Assembly: GCA_020348305.1 (NCBI GenBank)
Contig: CP070746.1
Location: 2,015,361 to 2,066,316, forward strand
Direction: 5' to 3'
Origin: Desulfobacterales bacterium
GTDB lineage: Bacteria; Desulfobacterota; Desulfobacteria; Desulfobacterales; JAHEIW01
Length of the DNA stretch: 50,956 bases
Part shown: in pieces, positions 35,106 to 43,198 of the stretch
How the letters are laid out: each line of letters opens with the position of its first letter
Numbering within the stretch: the first letter of the stretch is position 1
Made by a program: the position numbers and the translations under genes
The notes under the pieces: model-generated
The model's input: only the letters and a program-made list of their open reading frames with translations
What the model was told of the DNA's origin: nothing
Databases searched by the model: none

Positions 35106-35669
35106 TCATAGCATATAACTTAAAAATGAAACAAGTGTTTTTCCGTATCGTCGCTGGTCGATTACGCTAAATGGCAAAGTGCCTTCGGGAATCGACTCCC
35201 ATTGGGAATGCTCAATTGTTACACACGCACCGGATTCCATACAGCCACTGTCGTGAAGATTTGACAAGCATGGCCCGATCAGATGCTTATTGTAAGGCGG
35301 ATCCATAAAGATAAGATTAAAGGCGGGACGCATCGATTGTATACAGTTTAAATTTTTTAAAATATTCCATTGAATAATGGTTACTTTGTTACCAACCGAA
35401 CAGGCGTTAATATTTCGCTTTAAAACTGTAAGTGCACGTTTATTCAACTCAATAAAAAAAGCGCTTTCAGCTCCCCGGCTTAATGCCTCGATACCAAATG
35501 CGCCGGTTCCCGCGAATAAATCCAGTACGACCGCTCCGTGAAAACGCCCAGCCAATATGTTAAAAATCGATTCGCGTATACGATCTGCAGTGGGTCGGGT
35601 ATCGGTCCCCGCAACCGATATTAACTTGCGACCTTTTAACTCGCCCCCAATTATCCTCAATATAGACAA
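35106..35669 (-). CDS. rsmD: 16S rRNA (guanine-N2-)-methyltransferase RsmD
   Basis: The 187-residue protein methylates G966 of 16S rRNA in 30S precursors. Marks are the N-terminal RIIGGELKGRKL, the RPTADRIRESIFNIL segment, the SAM loop VLDLFAGTGAFGIEALSRGA and the catalytic NPPY-type motif written here as MDPPYNKHL. It begins with TTG and has only a very close AGG upstream, so the exact start is less sure than the gene. coaD follows. Confidence 0.92.
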   Translation of the reverse strand: MSILRIIGGELKGRKLISVAGTDTRPTADRIRESIFNILAGRFHGAVVLDLFAGTGAFGIEALSRGAESAFFIELNKRALTVLKRNINACSVGNKVTIIQWNILKNLNCIQSMRPAFNLIFMDPPYNKHLIGPCLSNLHDSGCMESGACVTIEHSQWESIPEGTLPFSVIDQRRYGKTLVSFLSYML

Positions 35670-35706
35670 CCTAAATTATTTCTGCCCGAAAATTTATAAA
35701 TGGAAA

Positions 35707-37062
35707 TTACTGTAGGCTCTTGATCTTCTTATGCAAGTAACTGCGCCCGACCCCAATGGATTTGGCCGTTTTGGTGATATTATTTCTGTTCTCAATCAGT
35801 TTTCTTTTTATATATTCTTTTTCAAATACTTTGCGCGCTTCCTTAAGTTTTTCAATTTTCAGAAACTGAGTGTCAATGGCTCCTGTATCTTTGCATATTG
35901 CCGGATTGTACGAGGCCGGTATATCATCGCGATCAAGTACAGCTTTATCCACCATAATCACCAGCCGCTCGACGAGATTCTTCAGCTCCCTGACATTTCC
36001 CGGCCAAGAATGACTGCATAACATATCGAGGGCAGACTGGGTTATGGTTTTTGGTTTGCTGCGGTTCTGGTTTGCAAATTCATTGAGGAATGCTTCTACC
36101 AATATAGGCACATCTTCAATACGCTGCCGTAATGGTGGAACTTCGATGGGGATAACATTCAAGCGGTAATAAAGATCCTCTCTGAAGTTACCTTTCTCAA
36201 TTTCCTGTTCAAGATTTTTGTTACTTGCTGCAATCACCCTTACATTAATACTGATGGTCCGGCTTCCTCCGACGCGCTGAATTTGTTGCTCCTGCAATAC
36301 CCGCAGTATTTTCGCCTGCGTCATTAAACTCATGTCCCCGATTTCATCCAGAAAAATAGTACCATTGCTGGCCAATTCGAACTTACCTATTTTTTTCGTT
36401 AGGGCACCCGACAAAGCACCCTTTTCATGACCAAACAGCTCACTTTCGATCAACTCATCCGGAATGGCGGCGCAATAGACATCAATAAGCGGTTGATCGG
36501 CTCGGGGACTTAATTGATGAATTGTCCGTGCTACCAGCTCTTTTCCGGTGCCATTTTCTCCCGTAATCAAAATGTAGCTGTCGGTTGGAGCAGCGGCGGC
36601 AATATTTCGTTTTAATTCTTCCGTCTTGGGGCTTTCTCCATTGATGGAGTTTCTCTCCAGTGTTTTCTTCCGAAGATATTTGTTTTCTTCTTCCAATCGC
36701 CTGAAATTCAGTGCATTGTTAATCGCTAAAATGATCTTGTCGATTGAAAGCGGCTTTTCGATGAGGTCAAACGCACCAAGCTTGGTGGCTCTCACTGCGG
36801 TTTCGATGGTTCCGTGCCCGGTGATAATGATGACTTGGATGTGGGGATTATCTTTTTTAATCTCCTTTAAGGTTTCGATACCATCAAGCCCCGGCATCCA
36901 AATATCAAGCAAAACAAGATCCGGTGAGTCGGCATCAATGACTTTCAAAGCTTCATAGCCGTTAGCAGCAGTTGCAACATCAAAGCCTTCATCGGATAAA
37001 AGGCCGCTTAGGGTTTGAAGTATGGATGGCTCGTCATCTACAATTAAAACCGATGGAAACAT
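35707..37062 (-). CDS. ntrX: NtrX-like response regulator with altered sigma-54 loop
   Basis: I start at ATG 37062 (GAGGAA six bases upstream), giving 451 residues; the open frame extends a further 11 codons. Domains are a receiver with Asp53 (LVLLDIWMPGLDG), an AAA+ domain with Walker A GENGTGKE and Walker B TIFLDEIGDM, and a C-terminal Fis-type helix-turn-helix (TAKSIGVGRSYLHKKIKSL). The sigma-54-contact loop, normally GAFTGA, reads GALSGA (residues 215-220). Loss of the Phe usually weakens or abolishes sigma-54 activation, so this protein may regulate through other means. It follows ntrY by 56 bases and is its likely partner. Confidence 0.88.
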   Translation of the reverse strand: MFPSVLIVDDEPSILQTLSGLLSDEGFDVATAANGYEALKVIDADSPDLVLLDIWMPGLDGIETLKEIKKDNPHIQVIIITGHGTIETAVRATKLGAFDLIEKPLSIDKIILAINNALNFRRLEEENKYLRKKTLERNSINGESPKTEELKRNIAAAAPTDSYILITGENGTGKELVARTIHQLSPRADQPLIDVYCAAIPDELIESELFGHEKGALSGALTKKIGKFELASNGTIFLDEIGDMSLMTQAKILRVLQEQQIQRVGGSRTISINVRVIAASNKNLEQEIEKGNFREDLYYRLNVIPIEVPPLRQRIEDVPILVEAFLNEFANQNRSKPKTITQSALDMLCSHSWPGNVRELKNLVERLVIMVDKAVLDRDDIPASYNPAICKDTGAIDTQFLKIEKLKEARKVFEKEYIKRKLIENRNNITKTAKSIGVGRSYLHKKIKSLQ

Positions 37063-37118
37063 ACAATTTCCTCTACTTTTCTCATCATAAACCACTACCG
37101 ACGGACAACTGACGAATC

Positions 37119-39353
37119 CTATTCGGGTAGCTCAATGACGAATTTTGCACCGCGGGGCATATTGTCCTGTACGTTTATCATTCCATTATGATCTGCGATA
37201 ATAGTATTCACAATGGTAAGGCCTAAGCCCATACCGGCTTTTTTGGTGGAAAAATGGGGTTCAAACAGGCGCGTCTTATCTTCGTCCGAAATTCCCATGC
37301 CATCATCAGCGATTTCCATCCGAACGCGTTTTAAAATAGGATCATGGGAAACAGATATGGCAATATTGCCGTTTTCTTTAATCGCACCAATCGCATTATC
37401 AATGAGATTAATGAGGGCCTGTTTGATCTGCTGGCGATCAAGATTAATAAATGGGATATCACCGGTATTGGTGACCTTAAAATTAATATTTGGATGCCCT
37501 TCTTTATAAAGCGCTACGGTTTCCTCAATGATGGGCAGCAAATCGCTGGGTTTCGGATTGGCGCTAGGAAATCTGGCAAATGATGAAAATTCGTTGACCA
37601 GATTTCGAATGAAACCGACATGATCAATTATTGTCTGGGTGCATTCTTCAAAAACCTTATCATTTAAATGATCAGTGTATTTTCGTTTCAGGCGCTGAGC
37701 CGAAAGCGTTATAGGGGTTAAGGGATTTTTCACCTCATGTGCGATTCTACGGGCCACTTCCCGCCATGCCGCCATCCGTTGGCCCTTTTCCAACTCGGTT
37801 AAGTCATCGAAAACGATAAGAATCCCAATATTGCGACCCGCCTCATCTTTAAGTGCATTGGCGGAGACTAGAAAACTTCTAGGCCGCCCTTCAATAACCA
37901 GCTTGAGTGGTAACTCAATCGTATTGCCGCGCGAAAGCCTCAGGTTTTCCATAATTTCATTGGCAAGTTCCAAATGGGAGCCGTGCAACAGTCCCTTATA
38001 GCTTTTGTTCAGTATTTGCTCAGCCTTGAGATTGAGCATCTTTTCGGCCGACTTGTTCATCGTTGAAATCAATCCATCGGCGTCAAAGGTTACAACGCCT
38101 GCAGAAACACTCTTTAATACGATTTCAAGGTGCTGGCGTTTTTCTTCAATTTCAATATTTTGCTGTTGGAGCATACGGGCAGATAGTTCCAACTGTTCCC
38201 TACTGGTTTGGAGATCTTTTGTCATTTTGTTAAACGATGCCACCAAGCTTCCGATCTCATCATCGGCGACTGAACGGATGCTAAAGCTTAATTCACCCTC
38301 TGCAACCTTTCGGGTTCCTTCGGCCAGCTCCTTAATCGGTATGCTGATGGTTTTGGCTAAATAAAAGCCGAACCATATGGCACAAAACAATACCAACAAT
38401 GCCACAATGGATAAGGTGATATAGTAAGTGATTTGAATCGGCTTTTTCAGCATCTTAATCTGTTGGTATTCGGCAAAACCTCTGTTGATGGACCGCATTT
38501 TTTCCGAAATATCCGAGGGAATCATAATGGTCGCAACAACAAAGGCTTTAGCATCCTCGGGCAGAACACCGAATGGGACTGTTGCGATGGTTTTGATAAA
38601 TTCTCCGGAAGGAACATTCTGGGAAATTGATCGGACACCGTTTTCCGGCAGGTTATTATGAAGATTTTCATCGGCAATAACGCCGAAATATTCGTTTTCA
38701 AGCTTAGGGGTTAAGGCAAACGTTATGCGTTCGGAATTTGCAGTATATACCTCAACAGCATCAAGATTAAATTCTCTTTGGACAATCTGAATATATTGAG
38801 AAAGTGTTTGACGCTTTTGGGAATCCATCAGCTTCTTGGTTATGATTTGGTAAGCTATTCGGTTAAGAAAAAATTGATTGTTCGCCTCTACCCGACTATA
38901 CACGCTTCCGCCAACCTGTAATGAATTTTCAAGGGCTTGTTCGACGGGAACATTAAACCAAAAGTCAATGCTGGTGGTAATGAAGCTAATGGAGAAGAAA
39001 AACAAAACAATGGTTGGTAAAAGGGTGAACGCCATAAAAGCAACAACTAATCTTGTACGCAGTTTAGCCCCCAGCACTTTACGCTTTCGATCATATAGGA
39101 GCTTGACTAGATTTCTGAAGACAAGATAAATCAGCAAAATCAGCAAAAGCAAATTAATGTTGATCAGAATAAACATCAAGATGGTGTTTGAAACAGGAAT
39201 ATCGGCACCAAAACGAATGATCCGGCTCTCAACAAAGGTTAGAAGAGCAACTACGACGATGATGAAAAAAATGAGGAATACCTCACGCTTTCGTCTTCGC
39301 AGGTCCTCTGGTGAAAGCGATGGTTTATTCTTTCTGACACTTGGTTTGAACAT
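37119..39353 (-). CDS. ntrY: NtrY-like sensor histidine kinase
   Basis: A large 744-residue membrane kinase. Four transmembrane helices (about 28-43, 58-80, 100-125 and 300-325) surround an extracytoplasmic sensor domain of about 170 residues. After the last helix come a HAMP domain (PIKELAEGTRKVAEGELSF), a PAS domain (about 410-490), the H-box ARRIAHEVKNPLTPITLSAQRLK and the ATPase core (LINLIDNAIGAI, EIADDGMGISDEDK, FSTKKAGMGLGL). This layout is typical of NtrY. Located upstream of ntrX on the same strand. A DUF4390 gene precedes it. Confidence 0.9.
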   Translation of the reverse strand: MFKPSVRKNKPSLSPEDLRRRKREVFLIFFIIVVVALLTFVESRIIRFGADIPVSNTILMFILININLLLLILLIYLVFRNLVKLLYDRKRKVLGAKLRTRLVVAFMAFTLLPTIVLFFFSISFITTSIDFWFNVPVEQALENSLQVGGSVYSRVEANNQFFLNRIAYQIITKKLMDSQKRQTLSQYIQIVQREFNLDAVEVYTANSERITFALTPKLENEYFGVIADENLHNNLPENGVRSISQNVPSGEFIKTIATVPFGVLPEDAKAFVVATIMIPSDISEKMRSINRGFAEYQQIKMLKKPIQITYYITLSIVALLVLFCAIWFGFYLAKTISIPIKELAEGTRKVAEGELSFSIRSVADDEIGSLVASFNKMTKDLQTSREQLELSARMLQQQNIEIEEKRQHLEIVLKSVSAGVVTFDADGLISTMNKSAEKMLNLKAEQILNKSYKGLLHGSHLELANEIMENLRLSRGNTIELPLKLVIEGRPRSFLVSANALKDEAGRNIGILIVFDDLTELEKGQRMAAWREVARRIAHEVKNPLTPITLSAQRLKRKYTDHLNDKVFEECTQTIIDHVGFIRNLVNEFSSFARFPSANPKPSDLLPIIEETVALYKEGHPNINFKVTNTGDIPFINLDRQQIKQALINLIDNAIGAIKENGNIAISVSHDPILKRVRMEIADDGMGISDEDKTRLFEPHFSTKKAGMGLGLTIVNTIIADHNGMINVQDNMPRGAKFVIELPE

Positions 39354-39463
39354 GGTTATTACAGTGGGATCACGATTTCGTTCGCTTCGCTCTAAAATGG
39401 AATTTTAGGATATCCCTCTATTTCAAATTGTTGACTTTCTAATATGCTAAATTTACGACCAAT

Positions 39464-40054
39464 TTAGTAAATAAAATCTATGGTATACCAATCCGTTTCA
39501 AAATCCCAAAGAGAAACGAAAAACAGGACGTAATGCAGATACAAAGGAAGGGTTTTTTTACTGAACTCGGCCTTAACTCGCAGTTGGTACTGTCTACCTT
39601 TTTGCAGTCTATTTAAGGGAATTATTTTTAAACTGTTTATTTCGGTCATCAGTTTCTGGGCTTCTTTAAAGGATTTAGTAACCTTATTGTTATTATTACC
39701 CTCCCAGGATCGATGAATGGAAAACTCTTTTTTAAGATTGTCGTAATTGATGGTGTGAGTAACCTCGATATCGGCGATCTTTCCATCAAACCAGAAATTT
39801 CGTACCCGGTTCATACTGGCGAAAAAAGAAAATGTAGCGGGTACACCATTCAAAATAGCCTTTTTCATTTCCTCTCTAAAGGCACCTTCAACATTCAAGT
39901 ACAATAACAAGTCATCGCGAGTGTTAGAGACGGTAATATTAGTCAATCTAGCATCCTCTGCAAAACCAGGGGCTTGGGTTGTCAAAAGGAAGCAAATAAT
40001 AGAAACTAATATTTTCCGCTTCGTTAACAATGTTATATGCTTACACGAAACCAT
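39464..40054 (-). CDS. DUF4390 family periplasmic protein
   Basis: A 196-residue protein with a signal peptide (about 1-32, ending at PGFAEDA). The mature part matches DUF4390: repeated strands such as LTNITVSNTRDDLLLYLNVEGAF, a conserved WFD segment (RNFWFDG) and the C-terminal SLWDFETDWYTIDFIY. It lies 110 bases upstream of ntrY on the same strand. In Desulfobacterota and several Proteobacteria this family recurs next to NtrY, from recall, so it may modulate the kinase's periplasmic sensing. Function unproven. Confidence 0.8.
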   Translation of the reverse strand: MVSCKHITLLTKRKILVSIICFLLTTQAPGFAEDARLTNITVSNTRDDLLLYLNVEGAFREEMKKAILNGVPATFSFFASMNRVRNFWFDGKIADIEVTHTINYDNLKKEFSIHRSWEGNNNNKVTKSFKEAQKLMTEINSLKIIPLNRLQKGRQYQLRVKAEFSKKTLPLYLHYVLFFVSLWDFETDWYTIDFIY

Positions 40055-40206
40055 GAACTATAGCAGGCAAGTCGGTTTTCAGTCGCCGGTGCTTGCGTTT
40101 GCAATCTAAATAACGAATAATTAAAAACACGTAACTGCCCGATTGCCATATTGAAAGGCATCGGATCAAGTGGAGTCGAATCTTTTATTTAATATCTAAA
40201 ACCAGC

Positions 40207-41118
40207 TTAAATAGCAAGTGATTTTGCCTGATTAGAGGAAAAGTCAGGGACGGCGGAGAGGGTTTGGGTTTTCCAAGATTCTCTTTGGATAAAAAATTGT
40301 TCGAGAAAGGCATGATTGAAAGCATGACCGGATTTTGTAACAACGATATGAGCTAAAATTGGCATGCCAAGAAGGGAAAAATCGCCAATGCAATCCAGAA
40401 GTTTGTGGCGCACAAATTCATCCTCATAGCGCAGCCCATCATCGTTTAAAATGTCGTTTTTATCAATCACGACGGCGTTGTCCAAGGAGACGCCACGTGC
40501 CAGACCATATCGTTTCATATATTCAACTTCGTCTAAAAAACCAAATGTTCGGGCCTTGGAAACTTCACATTCGAATACATGATCAGAAACCTCAATTGAA
40601 CAGGATTGTTTCTGTATGAGCGGATGATCAAATTCGATATTACAGGTTATCCTAAAGGTTGAATCCGGATAGGCACCGACAAATTTTCCATCCCGCTTAA
40701 GCTCAATGGGCTTTTTTACCACAAAAAAATGCCGTTCTGCCTCCTGTTGCTTTATACCGGCTTCCAATATCAATTGCGCAAATGGGGCAGCACTGCCGTC
40801 CATCACAGGAACTTCGTAGGCATCAAGCTCAATGCTGACATTGTCGATCGACAATCCGGCCAAACAGGCCATTAGATGCTCAACTGTCGAAACAATAGCG
40901 CCTTCAGAACCAATAACGATTGCCAGGCTGGTATCCACAACGCAATTGAAGCGAGCAGGGATTACCGGTTGGTGAGGGAGGTCTGTTCGAACAAATTTAA
41001 TTCCATAATTGATGGGCGCCGGTTTAATGGTCAAATTAACGGCTTTACCCGAATGAAGACCGACACCCGAACAATTTATGGCTCGGCCGACAGTTCGTTG
41101 TATGATGGGTACCGTCAT
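40207..41118 (-). CDS. lpxC: UDP-3-O-acyl-N-acetylglucosamine deacetylase LpxC
   Basis: The zinc enzyme that commits UDP-GlcNAc to lipid A synthesis, confirming a Gram-negative envelope. Starting at ATG 41118 it has about 303 residues (a TTG three codons earlier is possible). Motifs are VGLHSGKAVNL near the N-terminus, EHLMACLAGLSID with the first zinc His, DGSAAPFAQLI, and HKLLDCIGDFSLLG with the second zinc His and Asp, then SGHAFNHAF near the end. A candidate promoter lies about 100 bases upstream. Confidence 0.95.
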   Translation of the reverse strand: MTVPIIQRTVGRAINCSGVGLHSGKAVNLTIKPAPINYGIKFVRTDLPHQPVIPARFNCVVDTSLAIVIGSEGAIVSTVEHLMACLAGLSIDNVSIELDAYEVPVMDGSAAPFAQLILEAGIKQQEAERHFFVVKKPIELKRDGKFVGAYPDSTFRITCNIEFDHPLIQKQSCSIEVSDHVFECEVSKARTFGFLDEVEYMKRYGLARGVSLDNAVVIDKNDILNDDGLRYEDEFVRHKLLDCIGDFSLLGMPILAHIVVTKSGHAFNHAFLEQFFIQRESWKTQTLSAVPDFSSNQAKSLAI

Positions 41119-41435
41119 TGCAAGCAATTATTTGAAGAAACTCTGAATTATAATTTAGAAAAATAACAGGAACACATCTTTCTTTTATTTAAAGGCTCAT
41201 CACGATCTCTAAGCTATCATAAAAATTTAATAATTAATATTAAAAAAATGTCAATATAAAAAGATTGTCGTCCAAATATCGATCTGCTATACAACTCTGC
41301 GCACCATTCATTCAACTGGATCTTCAACGCGTGCGGGTCTCAATATTTGGATGTTTTACAAATCTATTGATTCTCTAAACATACAAGATGCAAGGGCTTA
41401 ACTGGCCATCTGGCTGACCGATTAAAGGAAATCAA
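41119..41435. other. Divergent intergenic region between lpxC and comM
   Basis: About 317 bases, very AT-rich near 41220-41270. Apart from the candidate lpxC promoter, I see no gene or structured RNA. Confidence 0.45.
41227..41254 (-). promoter_or_regulatory. Candidate sigma-70 promoter of lpxC
   Basis: On the minus strand, TTGACA (41254-41249), a 16-base spacer and TATTAA (41232-41227, four of six), embedded in an AT-rich run. Predicted start near 41220, giving a leader of about 100 bases. Confidence 0.42.
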
Positions 41436-42971
41436 TTGCTCGCCAAAGTACTTAGCAGTGCTGTACTTGGAATAGATGCCTATCAAGTGGAAGTGGAGGT
41501 GGATATCACCTCGGGCCTTCCGACGTTTACCACTGTCGGACTGCCCGAAGCATCGGTCAAAGAAAGCAAGGAGCGGGTAAAATCGGCAATCAACAATTCG
41601 GGCTATCGGTTTCCGGATGACAGAATCACGGTGAATCTGGCTCCCGCCGACATCAAAAAGGAAGGCACTGGATTTGATCTGCCCATTGCCCTGGGCATAT
41701 TAACCGCCACCGGGATTATACCCCAGCAAATCATCTCCCAGTATCTCATCTTAGGTGAACTCTCCCTAGACGGCCGCATTAAGCCTGTGAAAGGGTCTCT
41801 TCCCATGGCCCTGGCTGCCAGAGCGGCCGGTTATTCAGCAATCATTGTACCCTCCGATAATGGATGCGAAGCATCGGTGGTAAAGGAGATATCGGTGCTG
41901 CCGGCGAAAACCTTATCTGAGGTAGTCGGTTTATTGCGCGGATTTACTCAAATTGTACCTGAACAAACAGATATTTCGGCCTTATTTGAAAAGGATAATC
42001 ATTTTGACGTCGATTATGCCGAAGTCATGGGCCAGGAACATGTCAAACGCGCCCTGGAAATTGCAGCCGCCGGCGGACATAATTTAATTATGATCGGCCC
42101 GCCCGGATCCGGAAAAACCATGCTCGCCAAACGTCTACCAACGATTCTGCCGCGCATCACGTTTGATGAAGCCATCGAAACAACGAAAATATTCAGCGTC
42201 GTCGGTATGCTGAAAAAGGGCCAGGCATTAATTGCCAAACGGCCATTTCGATCACCCCATCACACCATATCCGATGCCGGTTTAATCGGCGGCGGACATA
42301 TTCCCAGACCCGGTGAAGTCAGCTTGGCCCATAATGGTGTGCTTTTTTTAGATGAGCTCCCGGAATTTAAAAAACATGTCCTGGAAGTGCTGCGCCAACC
42401 CTTGGAAGATTTATGGGTGACGATTTCCCGCGCTTCCTCAACCCTGACCTATCCCTCCAGTTTTATGCTGGTGGCCGCCATGAATCCTTGTCCCTGCGGG
42501 TATTTCGCCGATCCCAAGCACGAATGCCGCTGCTCGTTTCAGCAGATCCACCGCTATCGCTCAAAAATTTCCGGACCGCTTCTGGACCGCATTGATATTC
42601 ATGTGGAGGTACCGGCCGTTCCCTACCAAGATCTGATGAAAGAATCCGATGCCGAGCCATCCAAAGACATTCGAAAGCGGGTTTCTGCAGCCCGTGAAAT
42701 CCAGTCCAAGCGCTTTTCCAGAGCCAAAATCTACTGCAATGCCCAGATGAGCAGCCGCCATATCAAAACCCACTGCAACATCGATGAGGCTTCCAGGAGC
42801 TTGTTGGAGTCTGCCATTGATAAACTCGGCCTTTCGGCGCGGGCCTTTAACCGTGTTCTAAAAATCGCCCGTACAATCGCCGATTTAGAAGATGCGCCGA
42901 ACATTTTGGTGGACCATGTCTCGGAGGCGATTCAATATCGCAATTTGGATCGGGGTAGTCAGTTTAAATAG
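41436..42971 (+). CDS. comM: YifB/ComM family Mg-chelatase-like AAA+ ATPase
   Basis: A 511-residue helicase-like ATPase. ComM promotes branch migration of integrated DNA during natural transformation in other bacteria. The N-terminal Lon-protease-like subdomain ([23 protein letters not shown] ...) is followed by the AAA+ core with Walker [15 protein letters not shown] (about 211-224), [17 protein letters not shown], Walker [12 protein letters not shown] and the C-terminal zinc-finger region [16 protein letters not shown]. Translation starts at TTG 41436 with AAAGGAA upstream. The gene is convergent with pheT across 227 bases, where I see no gene. Confidence 0.93.
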   Translation: MLAKVLSSAVLGIDAYQVEVEVDITSGLPTFTTVGLPEASVKESKERVKSAINNSGYRFPDDRITVNLAPADIKKEGTGFDLPIALGILTATGIIPQQIISQYLILGELSLDGRIKPVKGSLPMALAARAAGYSAIIVPSDNGCEASVVKEISVLPAKTLSEVVGLLRGFTQIVPEQTDISALFEKDNHFDVDYAEVMGQEHVKRALEIAAAGGHNLIMIGPPGSGKTMLAKRLPTILPRITFDEAIETTKIFSVVGMLKKGQALIAKRPFRSPHHTISDAGLIGGGHIPRPGEVSLAHNGVLFLDELPEFKKHVLEVLRQPLEDLWVTISRASSTLTYPSSFMLVAAMNPCPCGYFADPKHECRCSFQQIHRYRSKISGPLLDRIDIHVEVPAVPYQDLMKESDAEPSKDIRKRVSAAREIQSKRFSRAKIYCNAQMSSRHIKTHCNIDEASRSLLESAIDKLGLSARAFNRVLKIARTIADLEDAPNILVDHVSEAIQYRNLDRGSQFK

Positions 42972-43198
42972 AACTATTTTGATGTTTGTATTCTTACATG
43001 ATGAACGATTTACGCACTGATCAAGATTTGACCACTATTTTCCTCGAGGATCAATCTGGTAAATCTCACAACTCCTCCGGCGACCTAAAAATTGACTATC
43101 GCTGATTACCGATCGACCAGATGTGACGACTTCGGTAGAAAATGGAAAACGACGCTTCGCCATTAAGCTGTAATCACAAATATCCATTTATCAGTACC

